This document shows, one piece after another, positions 1-5,352 of a DNA stretch of 14,669 bases. Numbering within the stretch: the stretch's first letter is position 1; each line of letters begins with the position of its first letter. The notes under the pieces are model-generated. The model searched no databases, was not told where the DNA came from, and worked only from the letters and a program-made list of their open reading frames with translations. The translations under genes were made by a program, and so were the position numbers. This DNA is from Mageeibacillus sp. UBA3781 (GTDB lineage: Bacteria; Bacillota; Clostridia; Saccharofermentanales; Saccharofermentanaceae), in the NCBI GenBank assembly GCA_002368805.1, contig DFFH01000126.1, positions 1 to 14,669 on the forward strand, written 5' to 3'.

Positions 1-401
1 ATCATGCCCCGGGAGATGATGTCGTCGATGTCGCTCTTGAGCTGATCGAGGATGCGGACGTCCTTGATGCCGGAGATCTGCGACGCTTCCTCGGTCGAGA
101 GGCGCTTGCCGGTCCACTTCTCCTTCTCCGGCTCACGCGGATAGATGTAAAGGTGCGGCGTGAAAAGGTCCTTCTCCCCTTCTTTTGTAAGGATCAATAC
201 GGAATCCTCCTGCTCGATGCCGCAGAAATAGTAGAATGTGCGGTTCGCAAGGAACGGATAGCACTCGTCGAGAGATGCCACCGGCGCATGTCCGGCAAAT
301 AAAATGACCGCCGTATTCGCGCCCACCTTGGCAGAGAGCGTGTTCCTGCGGTTTATGTATTCAGAAGTATCGATCGCATAATGCGAAACATCAGTAAACA
401 T
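1..401 (-). CDS. Xaa-Pro aminopeptidase-like (AMP_N domain), partial, C-terminus off window
   Basis: The reading frame opens at ATG 401 and stays open to the left edge, giving about 133 residues beginning MFTDVSHYAIDTSEYINRR. The segment resembles the creatinase/AMP_N N-terminal domain of metal-dependent Xaa-Pro aminopeptidases: RRNTLSAK, then AVILFAGH, then NRTFYYFCGIEQEDSVLIL, then FTPHLYIYPREPEKEKWTGKR. In that family this N-terminal domain shapes the active site and oligomer interface, while the dinuclear-metal pita-bread domain lies C-terminal, here beyond the window. The full enzyme would remove an N-terminal residue preceding proline from cytosolic peptides. Its start codon overlaps the stop of the upstream acetyltransferase (TGATG, one shared base), so the two are translationally coupled. 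The family call is by eye from the N-terminal domain only; metal ligands cannot be seen. Confidence 0.75.
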   Translation of the reverse strand, partial: MFTDVSHYAIDTSEYINRRNTLSAKVGANTAVILFAGHAPVASLDECYPFLANRTFYYFCGIEQEDSVLILTKEGEKDLFTPHLYIYPREPEKEKWTGKRLSTEEASQISGIKDVRILDQLKSDIDDIISRGM

Positions 402-1051
402 CAGTTATCTCCCGATCTTACATTATATTCATCGAAAAGGATCGTATTATTGATATATCCCAGCGTCGCGCCAGGAGACTGGCGGATCAGGCCCGGGTTA
501 CCGATAACGATGGAGTTGTCCGGCACGTCGAAGTTGACGTAGGCGCCCGGCGCGATCAGGACGTTGTTTCCAATATTGATCTTACCGACGATTACGGCAT
601 TTGCGCCGATCCAGACGTAGTTACCGATATTCGGAGAACCTTTTCTCGATCCACGGAACTGGGTTCCGATGACGACACCGGTGGAAACATTGACGTTATT
701 TCCGATCACGGCCTTCGGATGGATGATGATACGGCCGAAGTGCGCGATATAGAAGCCTTTGTCGATCTTCGTCTCATAAGGGATCTGAAAATGGTATTTC
801 CTGGACTTCCTGTTTAAGGACTTGCTGCATAAATACAGGCATGCCTTGTGGTAGAAATACTTAAAGTCGTGGATCTTCGTCTGGGTCTTCCAGTAATGGT
901 AGCTGCAGTGGCGCATATTACTGATATAGTGGAACTCCGGGCTGGTCATCATCTCTTCGAGATACGTAAAAAAGACATTCTTATGGCGCTTCGAGTTACC
1001 CGTATAACGGAAAAGATCGCTATAAATAATGTCTTTCAGTTCGTCGTTCAT
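401..1051 (-). CDS. Left-handed beta-helix (hexapeptide) acetyltransferase, serine O-acetyltransferase-like
   Basis: 216 aa. The C-terminal half has the isoleucine-rich hexapeptide periodicity of left-handed beta-helix acyltransferases: FGRIIIHPKAVIGNNVNVS, then VVIG, PNIGNYVWIGANAVIVG, INIGNNVLIAPGAYV, and DNSIVIGNPG. The IHPKAVIG...STGVVIG arrangement is closest to the serine acetyltransferase (CysE) and related sugar O-acetyltransferase group. The N-terminal 90 residues are basic and aromatic-rich (YFYHKACLYLCSKSL) and do not match the classical CysE helical domain as I know it. It probably transfers acetyl from acetyl-CoA to a serine or sugar hydroxyl; the acceptor cannot be read from the sequence. 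A GGAG lies about 11 nt upstream of ATG 1051. It is the first gene of a minus-strand pair with the aminopeptidase-like gene. A polysaccharide or cell-envelope acetyltransferase is an equally good reading. Confidence 0.8.
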   Translation of the reverse strand: MNDELKDIIYSDLFRYTGNSKRHKNVFFTYLEEMMTSPEFHYISNMRHCSYHYWKTQTKIHDFKYFYHKACLYLCSKSLNRKSRKYHFQIPYETKIDKGFYIAHFGRIIIHPKAVIGNNVNVSTGVVIGTQFRGSRKGSPNIGNYVWIGANAVIVGKINIGNNVLIAPGAYVNFDVPDNSIVIGNPGLIRQSPGATLGYINNTILFDEYNVRSGDN

Positions 1052-1084
1052 TTTGTTTCCAGCTCCATTAGTCCATCTGAAAAT

Positions 1085-1113
1085 ATGTTACCTCTTTTTT
1101 AGATTTTCATCAA
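1085..1113 (-). promoter_or_regulatory. Candidate promoter of the acetyltransferase/aminopeptidase pair
   Basis: On the minus strand TTGATG (1113-1108) is followed after 17 bp by TAACAT (1090-1085), four of six consensus bases in each hexamer. The start codon lies 34 nt further on. An alternative -35, TTGACT at 1129-1124, has no convincing -10 at the right distance. Confidence 0.4.
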
Positions 1114-1202
1114 TAAAGAAACGAGTCAAGACACAAAAAATATACAATTGGCAGATACCGCCGAAGTACAGGTGCTTTTCGGGAAGAAGGCGTATAAGCC
1201 CC

Positions 1203-1231
1203 TTGACGGAAAAGGGCGCGACTTTTATAAT
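1203..1231 (+). promoter_or_regulatory. Sigma-70-type promoter of tRNA-Ser
   Basis: TTGACG (1203-1208), a 17-bp spacer, and a perfect TATAAT (1226-1231). Transcription would start near 1238, giving a leader of about 53 nt before the tRNA. The leader contains an imperfect hairpin made of CGCTTTTC and GAAAAGCAC (about 1259-1279), one arm of which is a copy of the dispersed AGTGCTTTTC motif. Confidence 0.8.
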
Positions 1232-1290
1232 CGAATAGCATTTGCACTTAAGTTGCGCGCTTTTCTGCGCGAAAAGCACTTGCACCATAT

Positions 1291-1381
1291 GGAGACGTAT
1301 CGAAGTGGTCATAACGGGGCGCACTCGAAATGCGTTAGCCGGTTTTTCGGCTCGAGGGTTCGAATCCCTCCGTCTCCGCCA
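1291..1381 (+). tRNA. tRNA-Ser(CGA), CCA encoded
   Basis: The acceptor stem GGAGACG (1291-1297) pairs with CGTCTCC (1371-1377), followed by discriminator G and encoded CCA. The anticodon loop CTCGAAA is closed by GCGCA/TGCGT and has anticodon CGA, reading the serine codon UCG. The T arm is GAGGG-TTCGAAT-CCCTC. A long variable arm (GCCGG-TTTTT-CGGC) marks it as a class II tRNA, as expected for serine. All paired regions are intact, so it should be functional. Confidence 0.97.
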
Positions 1382-1395
1382 GATTTGATGAAGTT

Positions 1396-1436
1396 ACCCC
1401 CATTTATCGCACATCGATGGATGGGGGTGCTTCTTT
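1396..1436 (+). terminator. Terminator of tRNA-Ser
   Basis: A 14-bp stem (1396-1409 with 1415-1428, containing two G-U pairs) closes on a 5-nt loop and is followed by GCTTCTTT. The stem core is ACCCCCAT/ATGGGGGT. A related sequence recurs at 2912-2988. The U-tract is interrupted, so termination strength is uncertain. Confidence 0.7.
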
Positions 1437-1483
1437 GAGATCCTTAAGGCTTGAAACTACGGGCTTTCGGGATTTTTGTATAA

Positions 1484-1516
1484 GAAAACCCGGGCATCGC
1501 TGCTCGGGTTTCTTGT
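1484..1516 (-). terminator. Bidirectional terminator downstream of the small membrane-protein genes
   Basis: AAACCCGGGCA (1486-1496), loop TCGC, TGCTCGGGTTT (1501-1511): an 11-bp stem with one wobble pair. T-rich tracts flank both sides (TTTTCTTAT on the minus strand, TTTCTTGTTT on the plus strand). It lies 45 bp past the stop of the 89-aa minus-strand gene. Confidence 0.75.
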
Positions 1517-1560
1517 TTAGAGGGGGTATATTATGAGTTTTAGGATGATTCTCGCTTGTT

Positions 1561-1830
1561 TCACATGTTATGCATAGTCATGTTGATGACAGTCATATCG
1601 TCGTTCTCTTTCTGAATCTTCTCTTGTTCTTTTTTAGTTAGTTCTTTCTTTGAACCTTTTGTTCCACGAAGAATAGTCCACAAGATCACCTGAAGAATCG
1701 CATTGCTTCCAATAGCAATGTGCATGAGCCTAGTATTATCTATGATTATCGAGACGATAAGTGCCGCAAGTGCAGCCACAGCTATAAGCAGTCCGATTAA
1801 ATACAGTGTTTTCCTGGTTGAGGGTTTCAT
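1561..1830 (-). CDS. Small two-helix membrane protein, unknown function
   Basis: 89 aa when started at ATG 1830, which has GGAGG 8 nt upstream; an in-frame GTG at 1845 would add five residues but lacks such a site. Two hydrophobic segments are visible: YLIGLLIAVAALAALIVSII near the N-terminus, and a second weaker one, AIGSNAILQVILWTIL, after a short linker. The C-terminal third is highly charged (KKELTKKEQEKIQKEND), likely a cytoplasmic helical tail. I do not recognise the family. It follows the 54-aa membrane ORF by 15 nt and is probably co-transcribed with it, ending at the terminator at 1484-1516. Lower G+C than the flanking genes suggests recent acquisition. Confidence 0.7.
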   Translation of the reverse strand: MKPSTRKTLYLIGLLIAVAALAALIVSIIIDNTRLMHIAIGSNAILQVILWTILRGTKGSKKELTKKEQEKIQKENDDMTVINMTMHNM

Positions 1831-1845
1831 AGTATTGTCCTCCAC

Positions 1846-2010
1846 TCAATGTGTAAGAATATAAGTAAATGCGCCAAATCTTTCACCAAGACCAAAGCTT
1901 GCATAGGCTGTTGCCATAAAGAGAAGTGCATAAGCTGCATATCTTACTTTTCTATTGTTTCTGATTAAGTCTTCTGCACTTTTCATCGTTTTCCTAATTT
2001 GCATAGTCAT
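1846..2010 (-). CDS. 54-aa membrane-associated small protein, unknown function
   Basis: Starts at ATG 2010 with an AAGAGG ribosome site 8 nt upstream and ends at TGA 1846-1848, 15 nt before the start of the next gene. It begins MTMQIRKTMKSAEDLIRNN, a basic amphipathic stretch. A single hydrophobic region follows (VRYAAYALLFMATAYASFGL), then GERFGAFTYILTH at the C-terminus. It is short and I know no family for it. The good ribosome site, tight spacing to the 89-aa gene and absence of an opposing gene support it being real. A TATGAT at 2062-2057 could be the -10 box; TTGACG lies 20 bp upstream, which is longer than ideal. Confidence 0.55.
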   Translation of the reverse strand: MTMQIRKTMKSAEDLIRNNRKVRYAAYALLFMATAYASFGLGERFGAFTYILTH

Positions 2011-2105
2011 TGTAGAAACCTCTTTTCTTTTTCACTTCCCTGTGCTTTACGTCTTTATCATACCGTTGAAAAGTAAAATCATCGTCAAACAAAGGTAAAG
2101 AATTG

Positions 2106-2134
2106 ATAAAGAAAACCCGGACATATTGCCGGGT
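2106..2134 (-). terminator. Minus-strand terminator-like hairpin upstream of the small-gene pair
   Basis: The stem ACCCGG/CCGGGT (2115-2120 with 2129-2134) encloses an 8-nt loop and is followed on the minus strand by TTTTCTTT. No minus-strand gene lies upstream before 3305. It may therefore be an attenuator in the leader of the 54-aa/89-aa pair or a relic of rearrangement. Its flank AAGAAAACCCGG matches the terminator at 1484-1516. Confidence 0.55.
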
Positions 2135-2153
2135 CTTCGGGTATTGGGGGTAA

Positions 2154-2202
2154 GGGGGTGTTATGAAATCGTTATTGCTCTCTACGACTTCATTATGCCC
2201 CC
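2154..2202. promoter_or_regulatory. Imperfect 18-bp inverted repeat (GGGGG...CCCCC)
   Basis: Left arm 2154-2171 and right arm 2185-2202 agree at 14 of 18 positions, separated by 13 bp. The arms begin with GGGGG and end with CCCCC and share a TATGAA-type core. The element sits between the divergent small-gene pair and the DUF3592-like gene, so an operator or a leader hairpin are both possible. No regulator is identifiable. Confidence 0.35.
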
Positions 2203-2382
2203 TCAACCTTAAGTGAAACTTAAAGTGGTTCTTCTCAGCAGCGGAAAGAGTTCTAGCCGGCGGATTAATACTTGCTAAACCCTAAATAATCCAGTGTTAA
2301 TATGCAACCAGCTATGAGAATATATATAGGAGTGATCTGCCAAATAGTGCAAAATATGTGTTCAGCAGCGCGAGGTGTGTAT

Positions 2383-2868
2383 ATGTCTAAGTGGGTAACT
2401 TTGTTTCCCAGAATATATCAGTGGAAACTTATCATGAATCCAATATACTGGATTGTTCTTTGTCTCATAATAGGCCCTTTTATGATGATCCTGAGCGGCG
2501 TCGATTACGCAAAATACAAACAGGCAACCAAAAATCTTGATTCCGAAATGTATGGCGAAGTGGTTAATGTTGAATTTGAAGAAAACTCACTTGATGTTTC
2601 GGATAGAGAATACGTTGCAACCGTCAAGCCTACAGACTGGAAGGTCTTCAATGGGTCTTTGCTTACATCTGGCAAGACGAAGTATGCATATAAGATGGGT
2701 GAGATCGTGGAGATCTATTACGATTCTTCTAATCTGTCTGAGTATCGTATAGAACATAATGCTCCTACCAATGGCGGCATTCCTCTTTTGGTTATCGGAT
2801 CAGTTATGACCTGCCTCGGACTTGTCATCTTAGTCGGTTACAAGAAATGGAATAGAAGAGTTTATTGA
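2383..2868 (+). CDS. DUF3592-like membrane protein
   Basis: 161 aa from ATG 2383, chosen because AGGTG sits 7-8 nt upstream; the frame is open further upstream (in-frame ATG 2302) without a ribosome site. Order: N-terminal hydrophobic helix (PIYWIVLCLIIGPFMMILSG, about residues 19-38); a soluble beta-rich domain (EMYGEVVNVEFEENS, then REYVATVKPT, KYAYKMGEIVEIYYDSSNLSEY); and a C-terminal helix (IPLLVIGSVMTCLGLVILVG). Helix, compact beta domain with G.VVNVEF and G..VEIYYD, then helix is the architecture I associate with DUF3592 proteins, whose function is unknown. It is monocistronic, followed immediately by a strong terminator, and as A+T-rich as the neighbouring small genes. Confidence 0.7.
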   Translation: MSKWVTLFPRIYQWKLIMNPIYWIVLCLIIGPFMMILSGVDYAKYKQATKNLDSEMYGEVVNVEFEENSLDVSDREYVATVKPTDWKVFNGSLLTSGKTKYAYKMGEIVEIYYDSSNLSEYRIEHNAPTNGGIPLLVIGSVMTCLGLVILVGYKKWNRRVY

Positions 2869-2882
2869 TTCCTATTAAGAAG

Positions 2883-2910
2883 CACCCCGGAGAGACTCTG
2901 GGATGTTTTT
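2883..2910 (+). terminator. Intrinsic terminator of the DUF3592-like gene
   Basis: CACCCCGGAG (2883-2892), loop AGA, CTCTGGGATG (2896-2905), then TTTTT: a 10-bp stem with one mismatch and one wobble pair, 14 nt past the stop codon. Confidence 0.8.
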
Positions 2911-2911
2911 G

Positions 2912-2988
2912 AAGTTACTCCCATTTTTCGGGCAGAGATGTGAAGTGAACCCACTTCAATGGCCGATCGATGGGGGTGCTTCTTTTTG
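2912..2988 (+). terminator. Second structured terminator-like element, related to the tRNA-Ser terminator
   Basis: ACTCCCAT (2917-2924) can pair with ATGGGGGT (2970-2977) and is followed by GCTTCTTTTT. Between the arms is a perfect 7-bp hairpin, TGAAGTG-AACC-CACTTCA (2941-2958). The outer sequence GAAGTTAC(C/T)CCCAT and the closing ATCGATG...GGGGGTGCTTCTTT match the terminator at 1388-1436. The 3' arm GGGGTGCTTCTT (2973-2984) is also perfectly complementary to 2877-2888. Confidence 0.55.
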
Positions 2989-2994
2989 GCCTTG

Positions 2995-3296
2995 TTTTTC
3001 CAGGAGATTTCCAAGAATGGGGCTTGATTTGGAAATATATGAGAAAAAACGGGCGGGCGAGTGCTTTTCGAGCAGGATTTCCATGAGATTTCCAAAAGAG
3101 AGGGGCAACTGAGAAAAAAATTGGAAAACGGCGATGCTTTAGCGTGATGGGCGGCTTTTTTCCAGGAGATTTCCAAAAGAGAGGGGCAACTGAGAAAAAA
3201 ATTGGAAAACGGCGGTGGATCTGTGGGAATTGCTGCTTTTTTCCAGATTATTTCCAAAGCGGATGCCTTTTTGAGAAAAATATTGGAAAATGCGAA
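2995..3296. repeat. Four-copy intergenic repeat, 81-bp period, TTTCCAA/TTGGAAA dyad
   Basis: Four units each contain TTTCCAA, a purine-rich loop ending in a GAGAAAAA run, and TTGGAAA (copy 1 has TTTGGAAA before the run). Units 2 and 3 are identical over 49 bp (3085-3133 and 3166-3214), offset by 81 bp; units 1 and 4 are diverged. The array fills the gap downstream of the GGDEF gene. Because 81 is a multiple of three, reading frames stay open across it, but no ribosome site supports coding. Confidence 0.8.
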
Positions 3297-3304
3297 GGCT
3301 TGTC

Positions 3305-4447
3305 TTAACGTCTTCTGTCGGCTTGGGGATGGGTCTTGTAGTAGTCCTGTTTGTCCTTGTACATGAGGTGGTCGATCTTGGCGACGACGTCTTCCTGCTC
3401 GACGGTGTTGGTGAAGATCTCGCCGCCGACGGCGACGGAGAGCTTATAGGGCTTGCCGGATGTTTCGTTATACGCTTCGACGGCGTCGAGGATCTTCTTC
3501 CGAACGCGGTCGATGTTGTCATCCTTGAAGCGGCGGATGATGACGATGAACTCGTCGCCGGCGAAACGGATGACGATGCCTTCGTTGCGGATGACCTTCA
3601 CGAGAATGTCGGCAAACGCACAGAGCGCGGCGTCGCCCTCCGCATGAGAGTAATTGTCGTTGATCTGTTTAAAGCCGTTTAAGTCAAGCATCAAAGCGGC
3701 GACCTTCTCGCGACGAAGGCGGGAAAGTGCTTTTCGGAAATTATCGAGTTCATAGCGGTTATAGACGCCGGTCAGCTTATCGATGTAGATGCACTCATTC
3801 TGAAGACAGATCACGAGACCGGCGAAGGCGATCGCATAGCCGATCGGCTGGAGGGACACTCCATAGACGAGGCTCTGGATCACAAGAGCGATGACGATCG
3901 GTGTCAGGAACTGCCAGACCGGGAAATATCGGAGAGCAGGGCTTCTGAGCTTCGAGATGAAGTAGTAGCAATAGCCATAGATGATGAGCAGCGCTCCCGC
4001 CAGAATGAAGATCACGTAGAAGGTGTCCCTGTGATAGACGTTATCGCTGTCGATATGGAAAACGAGCGGCTGGAAAAAGTTTATGGTCAGGAGCACGACT
4101 TCAACCGCGCTGATGGTCGCGAAAAAGAGGATCTGCAGGCGCGGGATCGTCTGGTCGATGTGGTTGACGACGAGGTAGATGATGCCGAGGCCGACAAGGA
4201 GATTATAAATATATAAGTAAGTATTTCCGATAATACAGATCACGCGGATGACCTGGCCGGGGCGGCCGTCGCAGAGGGAGACGAATGCGTCGCCGGCGCA
4301 GTAGAAAACGGTCGCAATCGTCAGGATGAAAAGGATACGGCTCTCTTTTTTTCTCGCAGGCAGGCTCCAGCCCTTGGTCAGAAGGATGATCAAGAGAAGG
4401 AATACGCCGGCAAAATCCGTACCGAATATTGATGTCAGGTTGATCAT
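3305..4447 (-). CDS. Membrane-anchored diguanylate cyclase (GGDEF)
   Basis: 380 aa. Residues 1 to about 215 hold roughly seven hydrophobic segments (for example FAGVFLLLIILLT near the start, ILFILTIATVFYCAGDAFV and YAIAFAGLVICL), a sensor of unknown ligand. From about residue 220 follows a complete GGDEF domain: DKLTGVYNRYELD, DLNGFKQINDNYSHAEGD, and the signature RFAGDEF with AGDEF at 296-300. Alanine at the first position is a tolerated variant, and the metal/substrate acidic residues and NDNYSH region are present, so it should make c-di-GMP from two GTP. The inhibitory RxxD site before the signature reads RNEG, so product feedback is probably absent. AGAGG lies 9 nt before ATG 4447. It is monocistronic and contains one AGTGCTTTTC motif (3726-3735), encoding RKALS on the gene strand. 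Confidence 0.92.
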   Translation of the reverse strand: MINLTSIFGTDFAGVFLLLIILLTKGWSLPARKKESRILFILTIATVFYCAGDAFVSLCDGRPGQVIRVICIIGNTYLYIYNLLVGLGIIYLVVNHIDQTIPRLQILFFATISAVEVVLLTINFFQPLVFHIDSDNVYHRDTFYVIFILAGALLIIYGYCYYFISKLRSPALRYFPVWQFLTPIVIALVIQSLVYGVSLQPIGYAIAFAGLVICLQNECIYIDKLTGVYNRYELDNFRKALSRLRREKVAALMLDLNGFKQINDNYSHAEGDAALCAFADILVKVIRNEGIVIRFAGDEFIVIIRRFKDDNIDRVRKKILDAVEAYNETSGKPYKLSVAVGGEIFTNTVEQEDVVAKIDHLMYKDKQDYYKTHPQADRRR

Positions 4448-4603
4448 GACAGTTCGCCTCTACTTGCGGATCTTGTGCCTGCCGTCCCGCTGCGGCAAAG
4501 GCAGAACCCGCCCCCTCATATGTTCTACAACATTAGGATATACAAAATCAAGGGGGGCTTCTATAGAAACGGCGGGATTTAAACAGTTTGTTTACATTTC
4601 GGG

Positions 4604-4675
4604 GCGCGCGATGCGCGGGCGGCACGCGATGCGCGGACGGCGCGCGATGCGCGGACGGCACGCGACAGGAGGTGC
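4604..4675. repeat. 18-bp G+C-rich tandem repeat, about 3.5 copies
   Basis: Units at 4604-4621, 4622-4639 and 4640-4657 share the core CGCGATGCGCGG; a truncated unit continues to about 4665. It lies upstream of the GGDEF gene in the 0.9-kb gene-poor interval and shows no coding or RNA-gene hallmarks. Confidence 0.8.
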
Positions 4676-4679
4676 ACAA

Positions 4680-4730
4680 ATGTCCGGGCGAGTGGAGAGA
4701 AAACGGGGCGAGTGTTTTTCGCGGATCTAG
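4680..4730 (+). CDS. Possible 16-aa micro-ORF with strong ribosome site (uncertain)
   Basis: A perfect AGGAGGT (4667-4673) lies 6 nt before ATG 4680. The ORF encodes MSGRVERKRGECFSRI and stops at 4728-4730. It starts directly after the 18-bp repeats, and its C-terminal codons overlap a one-mismatch copy of the dispersed AGTGCTTTTC motif (4711-4720). It may be a leader peptide, a gene remnant or coincidence; no downstream gene follows on this strand for 640 bp. Confidence 0.2.
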   Translation: MSGRVERKRGECFSRI

Positions 4731-4772
4731 ATTGGAAAATCATGGATTTGCGCCTATATGGATTTTAGGAGA

Positions 4773-5040
4773 TAGGATCAAAATGCAAAAAACATGGATT
4801 TGATCCTACAGGGTTAAATGAGATAGGATCAAAATAGGAAAAACGAGGATTTGATCCTATATGGTGAGGGGTATGCAGGCCCTTTTCTTGGCTATTCTTC
4901 TTGTCTATATCTTTTCGCATAGGATCAAATTCAGGAAAAGTGCAGTTTGAGCCTACCATGGTTAGCGCAAAATGCGGATTTTGGCGTTTTGATCCTATGA
5001 GAGGTAGGATCAAAACTGTGAAAATGAGAATTTGATCCTA
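4773..5040. repeat. Family of 36-bp hairpin elements, TAGGATCAAA/TTTGATCCTA
   Basis: Full elements lie at 4773-4808, 4824-4859, 4920-4955 (one arm mismatch) and 5005-5040. Each is exactly 36 bp: a 10-bp inverted repeat around a 16-nt A-rich loop. A fifth copy (about 4963-4997) keeps only the right arm well, and a right-arm-like TTTGCGCCTA lies at 4747-4756. Spacing is irregular, so this is a dispersed local family, not a simple tandem array. Confidence 0.85.
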
Positions 5041-5054
5041 CTTATCATCTACGC

Positions 5055-5071
5055 ATACCCCCCGGGGGTAT
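5055..5071. promoter_or_regulatory. 17-bp perfect palindrome resembling a CsoR-family operator
   Basis: ATACCCCC-C-GGGGGTAT, perfect 8-bp arms around a central C. From memory, CsoR/RcnR-family repressors of Firmicutes bind sites of the form TACCC-n-GGGGTA. No copper, sulfur or formaldehyde gene lies nearby and no promoter is obvious beside it, so the assignment rests on the pattern alone. Confidence 0.35.
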
Positions 5072-5093
5072 ATCTTTTGGCATATCTTTGCGC

Positions 5094-5253
5094 GAAAAGC
5101 ACTGGTCCGGTGCATCTAAACTAGGGAAGCACTGGTCCGGTGCATCTAAACTAGGGAAGCACTGGTCCGGCGCGTCTAAACTAGGGAAGCACTGGTCCGG
5201 CATCTCATCTTTTAGAAAAACTGTTCTGAAACTGCTCAAAAAGCACTGGTCCG
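5094..5253. repeat. 30-bp tandem repeat (AAGCACTGGTCCGG), four units plus a detached fifth
   Basis: The core ACTGGTCCGG starts at 5101, 5131, 5161 and 5191 (exact 30-bp period) and again at 5244. The first unit is preceded by a full copy of the dispersed motif (GAAAAGCACT, 5094-5103) and the detached unit by a near copy (5238-5247); inner units keep only GGGAAGCACT. The intervening CTAAACTAGGG is conserved in three units. Confidence 0.9.
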
Positions 5254-5302
5254 GCATCAGATTTCTATGTTTTTTCTTGTTTTTCTCTTACGCTCGTCTA
5301 TA

Positions 5303-5320
5303 TATGACATAATTGTCATA
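5303..5320. promoter_or_regulatory. Candidate operator, TATGACA-N4-TGTCATA
   Basis: A perfect 7-bp inverted repeat with a TAAT spacer, centred about 57 bp upstream of the predicted transcription start of the Dlt-like operon. This size and symmetry suit a dimeric helix-turn-helix regulator; the position fits an activator or an upstream repressor site. No regulator gene is encoded nearby. Confidence 0.5.
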
Positions 5321-5352
5321 ACGTTTCTTAGTTTTTGCTCTATAATAGCTAC

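Noticed and set aside
1533..1577. 14-codon plus-strand ORF with AGAGGGGG ribosome-like site
   Set aside because: It overlaps the 3' end of the 89-aa gene and directly follows a bidirectional terminator; too short to support.
2862..3257. Minus-strand ORF with a repeated 27-residue peptide (PFSNFFLSCPSLLEISWK)
   Set aside because: It is open only because the 81-bp DNA repeat is a multiple of three; no ribosome site, and it crosses two terminators.
4448..4560. Possible c-di-GMP riboswitch in the leader of the GGDEF gene
   Set aside because: G/C-rich inverted segments are present, but the GEMM conserved core (CAAAGCC, tetraloop receptor) was not found.
5055..5253. CRISPR-like array
   Set aside because: The 30-bp units abut without unique spacers; it is a plain tandem repeat and no cas gene is nearby.
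5045..5257. ORF encoding repeated PDQCFPSLDA peptides
   Set aside because: Translation of the 30-bp tandem repeat; no ribosome site or promoter, and the repeat is better explained at the DNA level.
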